64,000 nucleotides of DNA from Marinobacter sp. Arc7-DN-1 (lineage in GTDB: Bacteria; Pseudomonadota; Gammaproteobacteria; Pseudomonadales; Oleiphilaceae). Position 1 is the stretch's first letter. Every line of letters begins with the position of its first letter. Below, piece after piece: positions 8,860 through 17,676 of this stretch. The notes below the pieces were generated by a model. The model was not told the DNA's origin, did no database searches, and saw only the letters and a list, made by a program, of their open reading frames with translations. Both the position numbers and the translations under genes were made by a program. The DNA lies in assembly GCF_003441595.1 (NCBI RefSeq), contig NZ_CP031848.1, positions 124,001-188,000 of the forward strand, in the 5' to 3' direction.

Positions 8860-9411
8860 ATGACAGCAGTTACTGATTTCCTGCTTAACCGGTCCTCCGA
8901 ACCCAGGCTGGAGGCGCCCGCGCCGGACAGGGAAACCCTGAACAAGGCCTTTGCCTGCGCCGCTCGCGCTCCGGATCATGCCTTGTTGCGGCCATGGCGT
9001 TATCTGGTCGTAGAAGGTGAGGGGCTGGAGGCCCTCGGGGAACTGTTTGCCTCCACCTGTGCCAACAACAGTGACGAGCGGGAAATCGAAAAGCTCCGGC
9101 GCGCCCCTCTGCGGGCACCCATGGTCATTATTGGTATTGCCTCGCCGAGCCCCCACCCCAAAGTTCCGGAAGTGGAGCAGGTGATGTCTGCGGCTGCTGG
9201 CATGAGCTTTCTCGGGCTGGCCCTTCAGGATGCCGGTTATGGTGTGATGTGGCGCACCGGTGCTGTCGCCTATCATTCAGCCGTGCACAAAGGGCTGGGG
9301 CTGGATGACCACGAGCAGATTGTCGGCTTTCTTTATACGGGGAGTGTCTCCGCTGTAAAGCCTGCCGTTCTCCGGCCCGGGGTTGACGAGTTTGTCCGTC
9401 ACTGGCCTTAA
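8860..9411 (+). CDS. nitroreductase family protein, YdjA-like
   Basis: The 183-residue length is that of the compact FMN-dependent YdjA subgroup of the nitroreductase family. It contains the N-terminal NRSSEPRLEAPAPDRETL and the strongly conserved AARAPDHALLRPWRYLVV that contacts FMN, plus the C-terminal AAGMSFLGLALQDAGYGVMW and LGLDDHEQIVGFLYTG. Family members reduce nitroaromatics or quinones with NAD(P)H, but the natural substrate is not known. A strong terminator-like hairpin follows, and the flagellar operon begins downstream under its own promoter. Confidence 0.88.
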   Translation: MTAVTDFLLNRSSEPRLEAPAPDRETLNKAFACAARAPDHALLRPWRYLVVEGEGLEALGELFASTCANNSDEREIEKLRRAPLRAPMVIIGIASPSPHPKVPEVEQVMSAAAGMSFLGLALQDAGYGVMWRTGAVAYHSAVHKGLGLDDHEQIVGFLYTGSVSAVKPAVLRPGVDEFVRHWP

Positions 9412-9422
9412 CGGGTAACTGT

Positions 9423-9458
9423 CGCTTCCCCCGGCGTGGGCGGGGGAAGCGGTTTGCC
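9423..9458 (+). terminator. probable terminator after the nitroreductase gene
   Basis: A perfect 10-bp GC-rich stem (CGCTTCCCCC with GGGGGAAGCG) with a 9-nt loop starts 11 bases after the stop codon. Only a short, interrupted T stretch follows, so termination may be incomplete. Confidence 0.65.
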
Positions 9459-9578
9459 GCTTTCGAGGACTTTCTTTCCCTTTATCCGCTCCCGCTTTCT
9501 CTCAACAGCCCAGCTAATCCCGCCAATACTGGGGTTATGCGCTATTTAGGGCGCCTTTTTAGAGCGCCTTTCGAATTC

Positions 9579-9594
9579 TGGCATCTACCTTGCT
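9579..9594 (+). promoter_or_regulatory. sigma-54 (RpoN) promoter of the flg operon
   Basis: TGGCATCTACCTTGCT matches the -24/-12 consensus TGGCAC-N5-TTGCW with one substitution, and the GG and GC doublets have the required spacing. It lies 69 bases before flgB. RpoN control of class II or III flagellar genes by FleQ/FlrC-type activators is established in Pseudomonas and Vibrio; the specific activator here is inferred. Confidence 0.85.
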
Positions 9595-9662
9595 TTAGTT
9601 CTGTCAGAGAGCACAGCCGGCAAAATCAGGTCGGCGTACTGGTGCAGTTTTCGGGAGGCAAC

Positions 9663-10061
9663 ATGGCAATTTCGTTCGATAAGGCTCTGGGCATTCATCA
9701 GCACGCGGTGGAAGCGCGGGTCAAGCGTGCCGAAGTTCTGGCAAACAATCTGGCCAATGCTGACACCCCGGGTTTCAAGGCCCGTGATGTGGATTTCCAG
9801 GCGATGATGCAGAAGGCCCAGGAGTCCGTCAGCGGCTTCCAGATGGCGAAAACGAACGAGGCCCACATGGATACCTCCCGGTCTGCCTCAGACAGCGACC
9901 TTTTGTACCGGATGCCACATCAGCCGTCGGTCGACGGCAATACTGTGGATGCCCAGCAGGAGCAGTCGCGCTTCATGCGTAACGCCATGGACTTCCAGGC
10001 CAGTTTCCAGTTCCTGAACAGCAAGTTCAGCGGTTTGACCAAAGCCCTGAAGGGCGAATAA
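9663..10061 (+). CDS. flgB: flagellar basal-body proximal rod protein FlgB
   Basis: FlgB is a proximal rod subunit exported through the flagellar type III apparatus. The 132-residue product has the rod signature RAEVLANNLANADTPGFKARDVDF at about residues 19-42 and the helical C-terminus RFMRNAMDFQASFQFLNSKF that packs in the rod core. ATG 9663 follows a good GGGAGG ribosome site; an open extension upstream to 9537 overlaps the RpoN promoter and is not translated in this interpretation. It is the first gene of flgBCDEFGHIJKL. No flgA or flgM precedes it. Confidence 0.97.
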   Translation: MAISFDKALGIHQHAVEARVKRAEVLANNLANADTPGFKARDVDFQAMMQKAQESVSGFQMAKTNEAHMDTSRSASDSDLLYRMPHQPSVDGNTVDAQQEQSRFMRNAMDFQASFQFLNSKFSGLTKALKGE

Positions 10062-10095
10062 GCCGCAGTCACAGGGTTAGCGAAGGAGAATTATC

Positions 10096-10545
10096 ATGTC
10101 ACTGGGCAGCATTTTTGATATCGCCGGTTCCGGCATGACAGCGCAATCGCTGCGGCTGAATACAACCGCGTCCAACATTGCCAATGCCGAAACAGCCAGC
10201 TCCAGTACCGGTGAAACCTACCGGGCCAGAAAGCCGGTGTTCTCAGCCGTTCAGCAATCACTCCTGAACCCGGGGCAGGGTGGCATGCCGATGGCTGCCG
10301 ATGAAGGTCCCGGTGCCGGCGTCAGGGTTGAAGGCATTGTTGAGAGTGATGCGGAGTTACAGATGCGCTACGAGCCCCACCATCCGGCGGCCAATGAAGA
10401 CGGTTATGTCTTCTATCCCAACGTGAACGTGGTTGAGGAGATGGCTGACATGATGTCGTCGTCCAGAAGTTTCCAGATGAATGTGGATGTCATGAACACA
10501 GCCAAGTCCATGATGCAGCGCATTCTGACCCTTGGTCAGCAGTAA
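10096..10545 (+). CDS. flgC: flagellar basal-body rod protein FlgC
   Basis: This 149-residue rod protein has the conserved N-terminal FDIAGSGMTAQSLRLNTTAS and NIANAETASSSTGETYRARKPVF. It also carries the C-terminal VEEMADMMSSSRSFQMNVDV helix used for coiled-coil packing, and the PNVNVVEEMADM motif typical of rod proteins. It has a GAAGGAG ribosome site. It lies 34 bases after flgB and 18 bases before flgD, within a single transcription unit. Confidence 0.97.
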   Translation: MSLGSIFDIAGSGMTAQSLRLNTTASNIANAETASSSTGETYRARKPVFSAVQQSLLNPGQGGMPMAADEGPGAGVRVEGIVESDAELQMRYEPHHPAANEDGYVFYPNVNVVEEMADMMSSSRSFQMNVDVMNTAKSMMQRILTLGQQ

Positions 10546-10563
10546 TACGGTGAGGAGCACAAC

Positions 10564-11241
10564 ATGACTGCAGTAAATGCAACAGACGCGTCGGATGTTC
10601 TGAGCCAGTACCAGCTGAAGCAACAGGATGGCGGCCAGGGCACCAGTGAGCTTGGCCGGAATGAGTTCATGGAACTGATGCTGGCACAGCTGAAAAACCA
10701 GAACCCGCTGGAACCCCAGGACAACGGTGAATTCATCTCCCAACTGGCCCAGTTCAGCTCGCTGGAGGAGATGCAGAACCTCTCCGGTACGGTTGAGGAT
10801 GTGGCGGGCCAGTTCCGTTCCACCCAGGCGCTGCAGGCCTCTGCCATGGTCGGCAAAACCGTGCTTGCCCCTTCCCAGATCGGGATTCTGGGTGCGGACG
10901 GTGAGATCAGTGGCACCGTTGAAGTGCCGGCATCGACCGGCGGGCTTCGGCTTTCGATTCAGGGTCAGAATGGTGAACGGGTTCGCCAGATTGACATGGG
11001 TAGTAGTCCGGCGGGGGTGACATCGTTCCGCTGGGATGGCCAGGACGGCAACGGCAATCCCTTGCCGCCGGGACCCTACCAGATTGTAGCCGAGGCTTCC
11101 TACCCGGATGGGCCGCAGCAGTTGGGTACGATGGTAAGTGCCAATGTTGACAGCGTGTCCCTGGGCCAGGGTGGCTCCATTACCCTGAATCTTGCAGGTA
11201 TGGGCTCCATCGCCCTGTCTGATGTAAAACAAATTAACTGA
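10564..11241 (+). CDS. flgD: flagellar hook assembly cap protein FlgD
   Basis: FlgD caps the growing hook and is later replaced by FlgK. The 225-residue protein has the N-terminal scaffold GRNEFMELMLAQLKNQNPLEPQDNGEF and FISQLAQFSSLEEMQNL, then the C-terminal Ig/Tudor-like region with the FlgD signature FRWDGQDGNGNPLPPGPYQI. Its length equals the family norm. It is followed directly by flgE, whose product it polymerises. Confidence 0.97.
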   Translation: MTAVNATDASDVLSQYQLKQQDGGQGTSELGRNEFMELMLAQLKNQNPLEPQDNGEFISQLAQFSSLEEMQNLSGTVEDVAGQFRSTQALQASAMVGKTVLAPSQIGILGADGEISGTVEVPASTGGLRLSIQGQNGERVRQIDMGSSPAGVTSFRWDGQDGNGNPLPPGPYQIVAEASYPDGPQQLGTMVSANVDSVSLGQGGSITLNLAGMGSIALSDVKQIN

Positions 11242-11268
11242 TACCGGTGAAACACCAAGGGGTGAACC

Positions 11269-13158
11269 ATGGGATTTAATACGGGTTTGAGTGGTCTTCG
11301 CGCGGCATCGGTAGATCTGGACGTCACCGGTAACAATATTGCCAACGCCAGTACCGTGGGGTTCAAAGGCAGCAAGGCCCAGTTCGGCGATCTTTATGCC
11401 AGTGGTTTCCTGAGCGCAGGCACCAATCCGATCGGGGACGGTGTCCGGGTTCAGGGCGTGAAGCAGTCGTTCGGTCAGGGCAATATCAGCTTCACCGATA
11501 GCGGCCTGGATATGGCGATTGACGGTGATGGCTTCTTTATTCTGAACAATGGCGGCGAAGTGCGATACTCCCGGGCCGGCCAGTTCGGAGTAGACAAAGA
11601 CGGCTTTGTGGTCAACAACCAGGGCATGAAGGTGCAGGGTTATACCGCTGATGGTGATGGCAACCTGTCCGGTGTGCGTGGTGACCTGCAGATTGAGACC
11701 GCCAACCTGGCTCCGCGCAGGACCACGAACCTGCAGACCGATGTGAATCTGGATTCCCGTGAATCCGTGCTGGAACGCAGGGTGAGAGACCTTTCCCTGC
11801 AGACCGGTGACTTTACGGCGGGTGAAACGCTGACTTTTTCCTATTCTGACGGTTCAGCCGATGAGACTGTTGTGATCCCCAGCCCGATAAACTCCGCGGG
11901 CCAGATTGCCGATGCGATCTCCGCAGCCTCCGGCGTGAGTGCTTCCGGTATCACAACAGCTGAAATAGACTCTACGGCCAATGGCGTCTCGACCGGTGAT
12001 ACTCTCAGTAATACGATTGCGTCTCGCAACCTGGAGCTCTCAATCAATGGTCAGCCCCTGAATGTAAGCGCTGTGACGACACTGGATGAGCTGGCGAACG
12101 TTATTTCCAGCTTCGGCAATAACTCAATCTCAGCCAATGTGGATGGCGACAACCTTTTAGTCCGGGACAGTTCGGGTGAACCGCTTGAGGTTCAGTGGGG
12201 AGACGGTAGTAGTACGAACCCGATTGAGAACACCGTTGGAGAGATCGCGGTAAGCACAAATCGCAGTGTGGATACTGTGGCCTCTGACGCCGTGGGTTCT
12301 CAGTTCGTGGCGACATATAACAACACGCAGCCCACGCGCATCAACGCTTTCAACCCCATTGATCAGCGTACTTACAACCACGCCACATCAACCACCATCT
12401 ACGACAGTCTGGGCAACGCCCATGAGATGACTCAGTTCTATGTCAAAGAGCCATCGCCCGGGAATGGTGTTGGCCAGAGTCAGTGGTCTGTTTACCTTCA
12501 GGTAGACGGCGAGCCGGTAGGTGGCACGGATCAGACTCCTTACACTGCAATATTCGATCAGGACGGTGTCCTGGCTTCCATCAACGGTAATCCCAGTGGT
12601 GAGATTATCGTGGCTGACTGGATTCCCAAGGATCCCAGCGGTGACCCTAATGGGGCGGACGGTCCTCCGGCAGATCCCACCTCGGTCGTGAGCCCGATTC
12701 CGGAGCCACCCACCAGCTCCGCGTTCGTTCTGAATCTGAGCGATGCCACCCAATACGGCGCGGCATTCGGTGTCAATGACCAGCAGCAGAATGGTTATAC
12801 CACGGGTCGCCTGTCCGGGCTGGATGTGTCGGATGATGGTGTCATATTCGCCCGGTATACCAACGGGCAATCCAATGCGCTTGGTCAGGTGGCGCTCGCC
12901 ACATTCAGCAACACCGATGGCCTGTCTCCGGTGGGTGATACCTCCTGGGTCGAAACCTTTGAATCAGGGCAGCCTGTCATTGGCGCGCCGGACACCGGTA
13001 CCCTCGGTTCGATTGCGTCAAGCTCCGTCGAGGAATCCAACGTGGACCTGTCTGCTGAATTGGTGAACCTGATTATTGCACAACGCAACTATCAGGCGAA
13101 CGCCAAGACCATTGAAACCTCCGATGCGGTCACCCAGACCATCATCAACCTTCGTTAA
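11269..13158 (+). CDS. flgE: flagellar hook protein FlgE (long form)
   Basis: FlgE forms the hook. Conserved ends are present: GLRAASVDLDVTGNNIANAS at the N-terminus and VNLIIAQRNYQANAKTIETS at the C-terminus, with SSVEESNVDLSAELVNL just before it. At 629 residues it is much longer than the roughly 400-residue enterobacterial protein. The extra length lies in the surface domains, with a Ser/Thr/Asp-rich block at about residues 170-340 whose codon use looks less GC-biased than the ends. A proline-rich linker (PSGDPNGADGPPADPTS) occurs near residue 460. Export signals and packing helices are intact, so it should be functional. Confidence 0.96.
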   Translation: MGFNTGLSGLRAASVDLDVTGNNIANASTVGFKGSKAQFGDLYASGFLSAGTNPIGDGVRVQGVKQSFGQGNISFTDSGLDMAIDGDGFFILNNGGEVRYSRAGQFGVDKDGFVVNNQGMKVQGYTADGDGNLSGVRGDLQIETANLAPRRTTNLQTDVNLDSRESVLERRVRDLSLQTGDFTAGETLTFSYSDGSADETVVIPSPINSAGQIADAISAASGVSASGITTAEIDSTANGVSTGDTLSNTIASRNLELSINGQPLNVSAVTTLDELANVISSFGNNSISANVDGDNLLVRDSSGEPLEVQWGDGSSTNPIENTVGEIAVSTNRSVDTVASDAVGSQFVATYNNTQPTRINAFNPIDQRTYNHATSTTIYDSLGNAHEMTQFYVKEPSPGNGVGQSQWSVYLQVDGEPVGGTDQTPYTAIFDQDGVLASINGNPSGEIIVADWIPKDPSGDPNGADGPPADPTSVVSPIPEPPTSSAFVLNLSDATQYGAAFGVNDQQQNGYTTGRLSGLDVSDDGVIFARYTNGQSNALGQVALATFSNTDGLSPVGDTSWVETFESGQPVIGAPDTGTLGSIASSSVEESNVDLSAELVNLIIAQRNYQANAKTIETSDAVTQTIINLR

Positions 13159-13234
13159 GTTCGTGAGCTAGCGAACATGGCATGACTCCTGCAGGGAGAC
13201 TGGAAACAGTCAAAATTCCGGCAGGAGTTTTCCC

Positions 13235-13987
13235 ATGGACAAAGCCCTCTACATCGGTATGTCTGGCGCCAAGCAGAACATGCTGGCCCAGCAAGCCCAT
13301 GCCAACAACCTGGCGAATGTCAGCACCACCGGCTTCAAGAAGGACTTCGCCCAGGCCCGTAGCATGCCTGTCTTCGGGGAACACCATCCCACCCGGGCCT
13401 ATGCCATGACGGAGCGACCCGGCACGGACCTTTCCGCAGGCGCCCTGATGGACACCGGCCGCAAACTGGATGTGGCGGTTGAAGGTGAAGGGTGGCTTGC
13501 CATCCAGAACGATCAGGGCGAAGAGGTGTTTACCCGCAGCGGCAGTCTTCAGGTTGATGTGAATGGTCTGGTGCGCCTGGCCAATGGTGAACTTGTGCTT
13601 GGCAATGGTGGACCGGTTGCGCTGCCGCCTTTCGACAACGTGCAAATCGGCACTGACGGCACGATTTCTGTTGTTCCTGTTGGCGGCCCGCCGAATCAGC
13701 TGGTCGAGGTGGATCGTCTGAAGCTGGTCAACCCGCCACCGGAAGCTCTGGAGAAGGGGCTAGACGGGCATATGCGCCGAAAACCGGACCAGGCAATCGA
13801 TGGCCCTGAGCCCCCGGATGCAAATCTCAGAGTGGTCTCGGGGTTTCTTGAGAGCTCCAACGTGAATGCGGTGGAAGAGATGATTTCCAATCTGCAGCTT
13901 TCCCGGCAATACGAAATGCAGGTGAAGGTAATGACCACCGCCAACGAGAATTCCGAAGCAACGGCACGGCTGTTGCAGAACCTTTAA
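13235..13987 (+). CDS. flgF: flagellar basal-body rod protein FlgF
   Basis: FlgF is a proximal rod protein of the FlgE/F/G family. The 250-residue product shows ANNLANVSTTGFKKDFAQ near residue 25, the central DVAVEGEGWLAIQNDQGEEV fold marker and the C-terminal ESSNVNAVEEMISNLQLSRQ packing helix. The start at 13235 is supported by GGCAGGAG upstream. The 76 bases after flgE include a small hairpin (GTTCG/CGAAC) but no clear terminator. Confidence 0.96.
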   Translation: MDKALYIGMSGAKQNMLAQQAHANNLANVSTTGFKKDFAQARSMPVFGEHHPTRAYAMTERPGTDLSAGALMDTGRKLDVAVEGEGWLAIQNDQGEEVFTRSGSLQVDVNGLVRLANGELVLGNGGPVALPPFDNVQIGTDGTISVVPVGGPPNQLVEVDRLKLVNPPPEALEKGLDGHMRRKPDQAIDGPEPPDANLRVVSGFLESSNVNAVEEMISNLQLSRQYEMQVKVMTTANENSEATARLLQNL

Positions 13988-14072
13988 GTAACAACCGAAC
14001 ACATTGGCCTGGCGGGCCTGAAGCGGCAAAAACTGGCCGCCTGATTGCCCCCCCCGGTATGGAGTAAGCAGC

Positions 14073-14861
14073 ATGAATCCAGCACTTTGGGTCAGCAAGA
14101 CCGGCTTGAGCGCGCAGGACACCAACATGTCCACCATTTCCAACAACCTGGCCAACGTCAACACCACCGGCTTCAAACGGGACAAGGCGGTCTTCCAGGA
14201 CCTCCTGTACCAGATCAACCGACAGCCCGGTGGCCTGACTACCCAGAACTCCGAACTGCCTTCCGGCCTGCAATTGGGTACGGGTGTCCGGGTTGTGGGC
14301 ACGGTCAAGCAGTTCTCCCAGGGCAACCTCCAGATTACCGAGCAGCCGCTGGACATGGCCATTAATGGCCGGGGTTTTCTGCAGATTCTGCTGCCGGATG
14401 GCCAGATTGCCTACACCCGGGACGGTCAGTTCCAGTTGAACTCCAACGGTGATGTGGTGAATCCGGACGGGTACCCCCTGGAGCCGGCCATCAATATTCC
14501 CGATAACGCCACCAATATCACCATTGGCAAGGACGGCACGGTAACGGCGGTAACGGACGACCAGGCGGCGCCGGTAAACCTTGGCCAGATCACCCTGGTG
14601 GATTTCATCAATCCCCAGGGCCTTCAGGCCATCGGAAACAACCTGTTCAAGGAAACCATTGCCAGCGGGAACCCCGTTGAGGGGGAGGCGGGTCTGCTCG
14701 GGCTTGGCACCATCGAACAGGGTTCTGTGGAGGCCTCCAACGTTGAGGTTGTGGAAGAACTGGTGAACATGATTACCACCCAGCGCGCCTATGAAATGAA
14801 CTCGAAGGTGGTCTCCACGACGGACCAGATGCTCCAGTTCATTACCAACAACATTGGCTAA
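14073..14861 (+). CDS. flgG: flagellar distal rod protein FlgG
   Basis: FlgG builds the distal rod. The 262-residue length matches the family. It has NPALWVSKTGLSAQDTNMST at the N-terminus and ISNNLANVNTTGFKRDKAVF next to it. The distal-rod stretch YQINRQPGGLTTQNSELPSG lies near residues 48-70, and the C-terminal EASNVEVVEELVNMITTQRA and EMNSKVVSTTDQMLQF are present. It begins after GGAGTAAGCAGC. It is followed closely by flgH with no terminator. Confidence 0.97.
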   Translation: MNPALWVSKTGLSAQDTNMSTISNNLANVNTTGFKRDKAVFQDLLYQINRQPGGLTTQNSELPSGLQLGTGVRVVGTVKQFSQGNLQITEQPLDMAINGRGFLQILLPDGQIAYTRDGQFQLNSNGDVVNPDGYPLEPAINIPDNATNITIGKDGTVTAVTDDQAAPVNLGQITLVDFINPQGLQAIGNNLFKETIASGNPVEGEAGLLGLGTIEQGSVEASNVEVVEELVNMITTQRAYEMNSKVVSTTDQMLQFITNNIG

Positions 14862-14880
14862 TGCCGCCAGAGGTGACGTC

Positions 14881-15582
14881 ATGAATCCGATGACATCCAG
14901 CCGGATAACCCGGGGAGCCAGTACCCTGGTGACCTTGGTGGTGCTGATCCTGCTACAGGGTTGCACGGCCATGAGCCGGCCCCGGGCGATGCCGGATGAT
15001 CCCGAGTTTGCACCGGTACGCCCTGAGGCCATGACACAGAGAGACAGGGCGTCTGGTTCGATTTACCAGGTTTCCCGAAATTATAACTTTTACGGGGATA
15101 CCATCGCGCTCAATGTGGGTGATGTACTGACAGTGAATCTCCAGGAATCCACCCGTGCCAGCAAGAATGCCGAAACCAGCATCACCAAGGACAACGAAAT
15201 CACGCTGCCGGAGCCGAACATTCTGGGTAAGAACAACTTCGGGATCGCCACCTCACTGAACAACGAGCGCGATTTTGAAGGCACGGCTGAGGCTGATCAG
15301 AGCAACAGTCTTGCTGGCAGCATCACCGTCACGGTCACAGAGGTGCTGCCCAACGGCGTGCTGCGGATCCGGGGTGAGAAATGGCTGTCGCTGACCAATG
15401 GCGACGAGTACATCCGCCTGACCGGGCTGGTTCGCCCCCGGGATATCCAGCCGGACAACGCTGTTGCCTCAAACCGTATTGCCGATGCGCGTATTGCCTA
15501 TGGCGGTACCGGTGATTTCGACCAGGCAAACCAGATGGGCTGGCTTGCCCGCTTCTTTAACAGTGAGTGGTGGCCGCTATGA
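14881..15582 (+). CDS. flgH: flagellar L-ring lipoprotein FlgH
   Basis: FlgH forms the outer-membrane L ring around the rod. The 233-residue precursor has a signal peptide ending in a lipobox (LILLQGC). The family core follows with [52 protein letters not shown] and [23 protein letters not shown] 14881 is chosen because AGAGGTG lies directly upstream and the signal peptide then has normal length; an ATG-like alternative at 14854 overlaps flgG. The flgI start overlaps its stop. Confidence 0.96.
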   Translation: MNPMTSSRITRGASTLVTLVVLILLQGCTAMSRPRAMPDDPEFAPVRPEAMTQRDRASGSIYQVSRNYNFYGDTIALNVGDVLTVNLQESTRASKNAETSITKDNEITLPEPNILGKNNFGIATSLNNERDFEGTAEADQSNSLAGSITVTVTEVLPNGVLRIRGEKWLSLTNGDEYIRLTGLVRPRDIQPDNAVASNRIADARIAYGGTGDFDQANQMGWLARFFNSEWWPL

Positions 15583-16676
15583 GCATGCGGCGTTTTCTTG
15601 CCTGGGTACTTGTTCTGGCGGCGGTCGCGGCACCGGTGATGGCGGACCGGCTGAAGGACCTGTCCCGCATCAAAGGGGTAAGGAACAACCAGCTGGTGGG
15701 CTACGGACTGGTGGTTGGCCTTGACGGGACCGGCGACAAGGCACCGTTCACCAATCAGACCTTCCGGAACATGATGAACCAGTTCGGTATCACTCTGTCT
15801 GAAGGCGTGAACCCGAAACTCACCAATGTCGCCGCCGTAACCGTGAGTGCCACATTGCCACCGTTTGCCAAGGCCGGGCAGGAGATTGATATCACGGTTT
15901 CCTCCATCGGCAACGCCGACAGCCTGCGCGGCGGTACCCTGCTGATGACCCCGCTGAAGGGCGCTGACAACAACGTCTACGCCATGGCTCAGGGCAGTCT
16001 GGTGGTTGGCGGTTTTGGTGCCCAGGGGCAGGATGGCTCCAGAATTACCGTGAACGTACCGAGCGTCGGCCGGATTCCCAACGGTGCCACCATCGAGCGG
16101 GAAGTGGTCTCGCCTTTTAGTCAGGGCGACACCATTACCTTCCACCTTCTGCGCCCAGATTTCACTACGGCCCGCCGTGTGGTCGAAGCTGTGAATGCAC
16201 GCCTCGGCCCGGACATGGCGTACGCTCACGATGCGACATCGGTTTCCGTGCGTGCGCCGCGGGATCCGTCCCAGCGGGTAAGCTTTCTTTCGATACTTGA
16301 GAACGTTGAGGTCGCCCCGGCCCAGGACGCCGCCAAAGTGGTGATCAACAGCCGCACTGGCACCATCGTGGTCGGGCAGAATGTCAAAGTCAGCCCGGCA
16401 GCGGTGACCCACGGCAACCTGACGGTGACCATTCAGGAAAATCCCGCAGTGAAACAGCCTAATCCGTTTGCCGGCGGTGACACCGCCCTCGAGCCGGATA
16501 GCCAGATTGCAATCACCGAGGAGCCGGCCAGGATGTTCAAGTTTGGTCCGGCTGTCACCCTGAACGAGATTGTTCAGGCGGTGAACCAGGTGGGTGCCGC
16601 TCCGGGGGACGTTATGGCGGTACTTGAAGCTCTTAAACAGGCCGGTGCGCTGCGTGCCGAGCTGATTGTTATCTAG
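15579..16676 (+). CDS. flgI: flagellar P-ring protein FlgI
   Basis: FlgI polymerises in the peptidoglycan layer as the P ring. The 365-residue precursor has a cleavable signal peptide (ending PVMA) and the conserved [20 protein letters not shown] start of the mature protein. It continues with [12 protein letters not shown], the [20 protein letters not shown] block and [15 protein letters not shown] at the end. ATG 15579 overlaps the flgH stop (ATGA), implying coupled translation of L-ring and P-ring proteins. GTG 15567 is also in frame but lies inside flgH. Confidence 0.97.
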   Translation: MSMRRFLAWVLVLAAVAAPVMADRLKDLSRIKGVRNNQLVGYGLVVGLDGTGDKAPFTNQTFRNMMNQFGITLSEGVNPKLTNVAAVTVSATLPPFAKAGQEIDITVSSIGNADSLRGGTLLMTPLKGADNNVYAMAQGSLVVGGFGAQGQDGSRITVNVPSVGRIPNGATIEREVVSPFSQGDTITFHLLRPDFTTARRVVEAVNARLGPDMAYAHDATSVSVRAPRDPSQRVSFLSILENVEVAPAQDAAKVVINSRTGTIVVGQNVKVSPAAVTHGNLTVTIQENPAVKQPNPFAGGDTALEPDSQIAITEEPARMFKFGPAVTLNEIVQAVNQVGAAPGDVMAVLEALKQAGALRAELIVI

Positions 16677-16681
16677 GTGGC

Positions 16682-17671
16682 ATGATGCAGGACTATTCGC
16701 TTCAGCAGGCCCGGGTGTATACCGATTTCAGCGGCCTGAACGCGCTGAAAACGCAGGCCCGAACCGACAAAAGGGCGGCGCTGGAAGAAGTTGCACGCCA
16801 GTTCGAGAGCCTGTTCCTTTCTGAGATGCTGAAGTCCATGCGCAAGGCCGGTGACGTGCTTTCCGAAGGTAATTATCTGAAAAGCAATCAGTCGGATCTG
16901 TATCGCGACATGTTCGATAACCAGATGAGTCTGACCATGGCCGGTGGGCAGGGAACCGGTCTCGCCGAGGCGCTGGTCCGGCAACTGAGCCGACAAATTC
17001 CCGGCCTGGACAGTGAAGGCGATAAGCTGGCTGGCCACAAGGCTTCTCTCGCGGATTATGACCGGAGTTTGCCGGCGCTTTCGGCAAGCTTGCCCGGGCA
17101 GGTTCAGAAAGTCGCCTCGGTGGCACAAGAGTCTGCCGTGGCCCCGGGAAAAAACGTGTCCGAATTGCCGGACCGGTTCGACTCACCGGAGCATTTCGTG
17201 AGTGCCTTGCTTCCGGTAGCGAAGCGAATCAGCCGGGATACCGGCATCGACCCGAAACTGATGGTGGCCCAGGCGGCCCTGGAAACCGGCTGGGGCCGGC
17301 ATATGATCCGGGGAGAGCAGGGCGAGCCAAGCTTTAACCTCTTTGGTATCAAAGCGGATGGCCGGTGGAAGGGCGATGCCGTTTCCCTCACCACCACGGA
17401 ATACCGCGAGGGTCTGCCCATGAAAGAGCAGGCCAGTTTCCGGGCCTACCGGGATTACGAATCCAGCTTCCGGGACTATGTTTCGTTCCTCGAATCCAAC
17501 CCCCGTTACCGGGAAGTGCTGTCGGCGGCGGACAAGCCTGAAGTGTTTGCGGAGAAACTTCAGGAGGCCGGCTACGCAACCGACCCGAACTATGGCAGCA
17601 AAATCCGCCAGATCATGAACCGTGATTCACTGATGACACTGTCCATGGGCAGTGACGGGATGAAGGAGTAA
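16682..17671 (+). CDS. flgJ: flagellar rod-assembly muramidase FlgJ
   Basis: This is the two-domain form of FlgJ. Residues about 20-100 are the rod-binding domain (RQFESLFLSEMLKSMRKAGD and MFDNQMSLTMAGGQGTGLAE). Residues about 170-320 are a glucosaminidase domain (GIDPKLMVAQAALETGWGRH, FNLFGIKAD, FRAYRDYESSFRDYVSFL) that opens peptidoglycan for the rod. The likely acidic catalytic residue lies in AALETGWG. Two adjacent ATGs (16682 and 16685) are possible starts, with GGTGG immediately upstream. It lies between flgI and flgK in the usual order. Confidence 0.96.
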   Translation: MMQDYSLQQARVYTDFSGLNALKTQARTDKRAALEEVARQFESLFLSEMLKSMRKAGDVLSEGNYLKSNQSDLYRDMFDNQMSLTMAGGQGTGLAEALVRQLSRQIPGLDSEGDKLAGHKASLADYDRSLPALSASLPGQVQKVASVAQESAVAPGKNVSELPDRFDSPEHFVSALLPVAKRISRDTGIDPKLMVAQAALETGWGRHMIRGEQGEPSFNLFGIKADGRWKGDAVSLTTTEYREGLPMKEQASFRAYRDYESSFRDYVSFLESNPRYREVLSAADKPEVFAEKLQEAGYATDPNYGSKIRQIMNRDSLMTLSMGSDGMKE

Positions 17672-17676
17672 ACGTT

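Noticed and set aside
9537..9662. N-terminal extension of flgB
   Set aside because: It overlaps the RpoN promoter, and a strong ribosome site precedes the conserved FlgB start at 9663.
13827..15032. 401-codon open frame on the minus strand
   Set aside because: Spans flgF, flgG and the start of flgH on the opposite strand; these genes have clear family motifs and the antisense frame does not.
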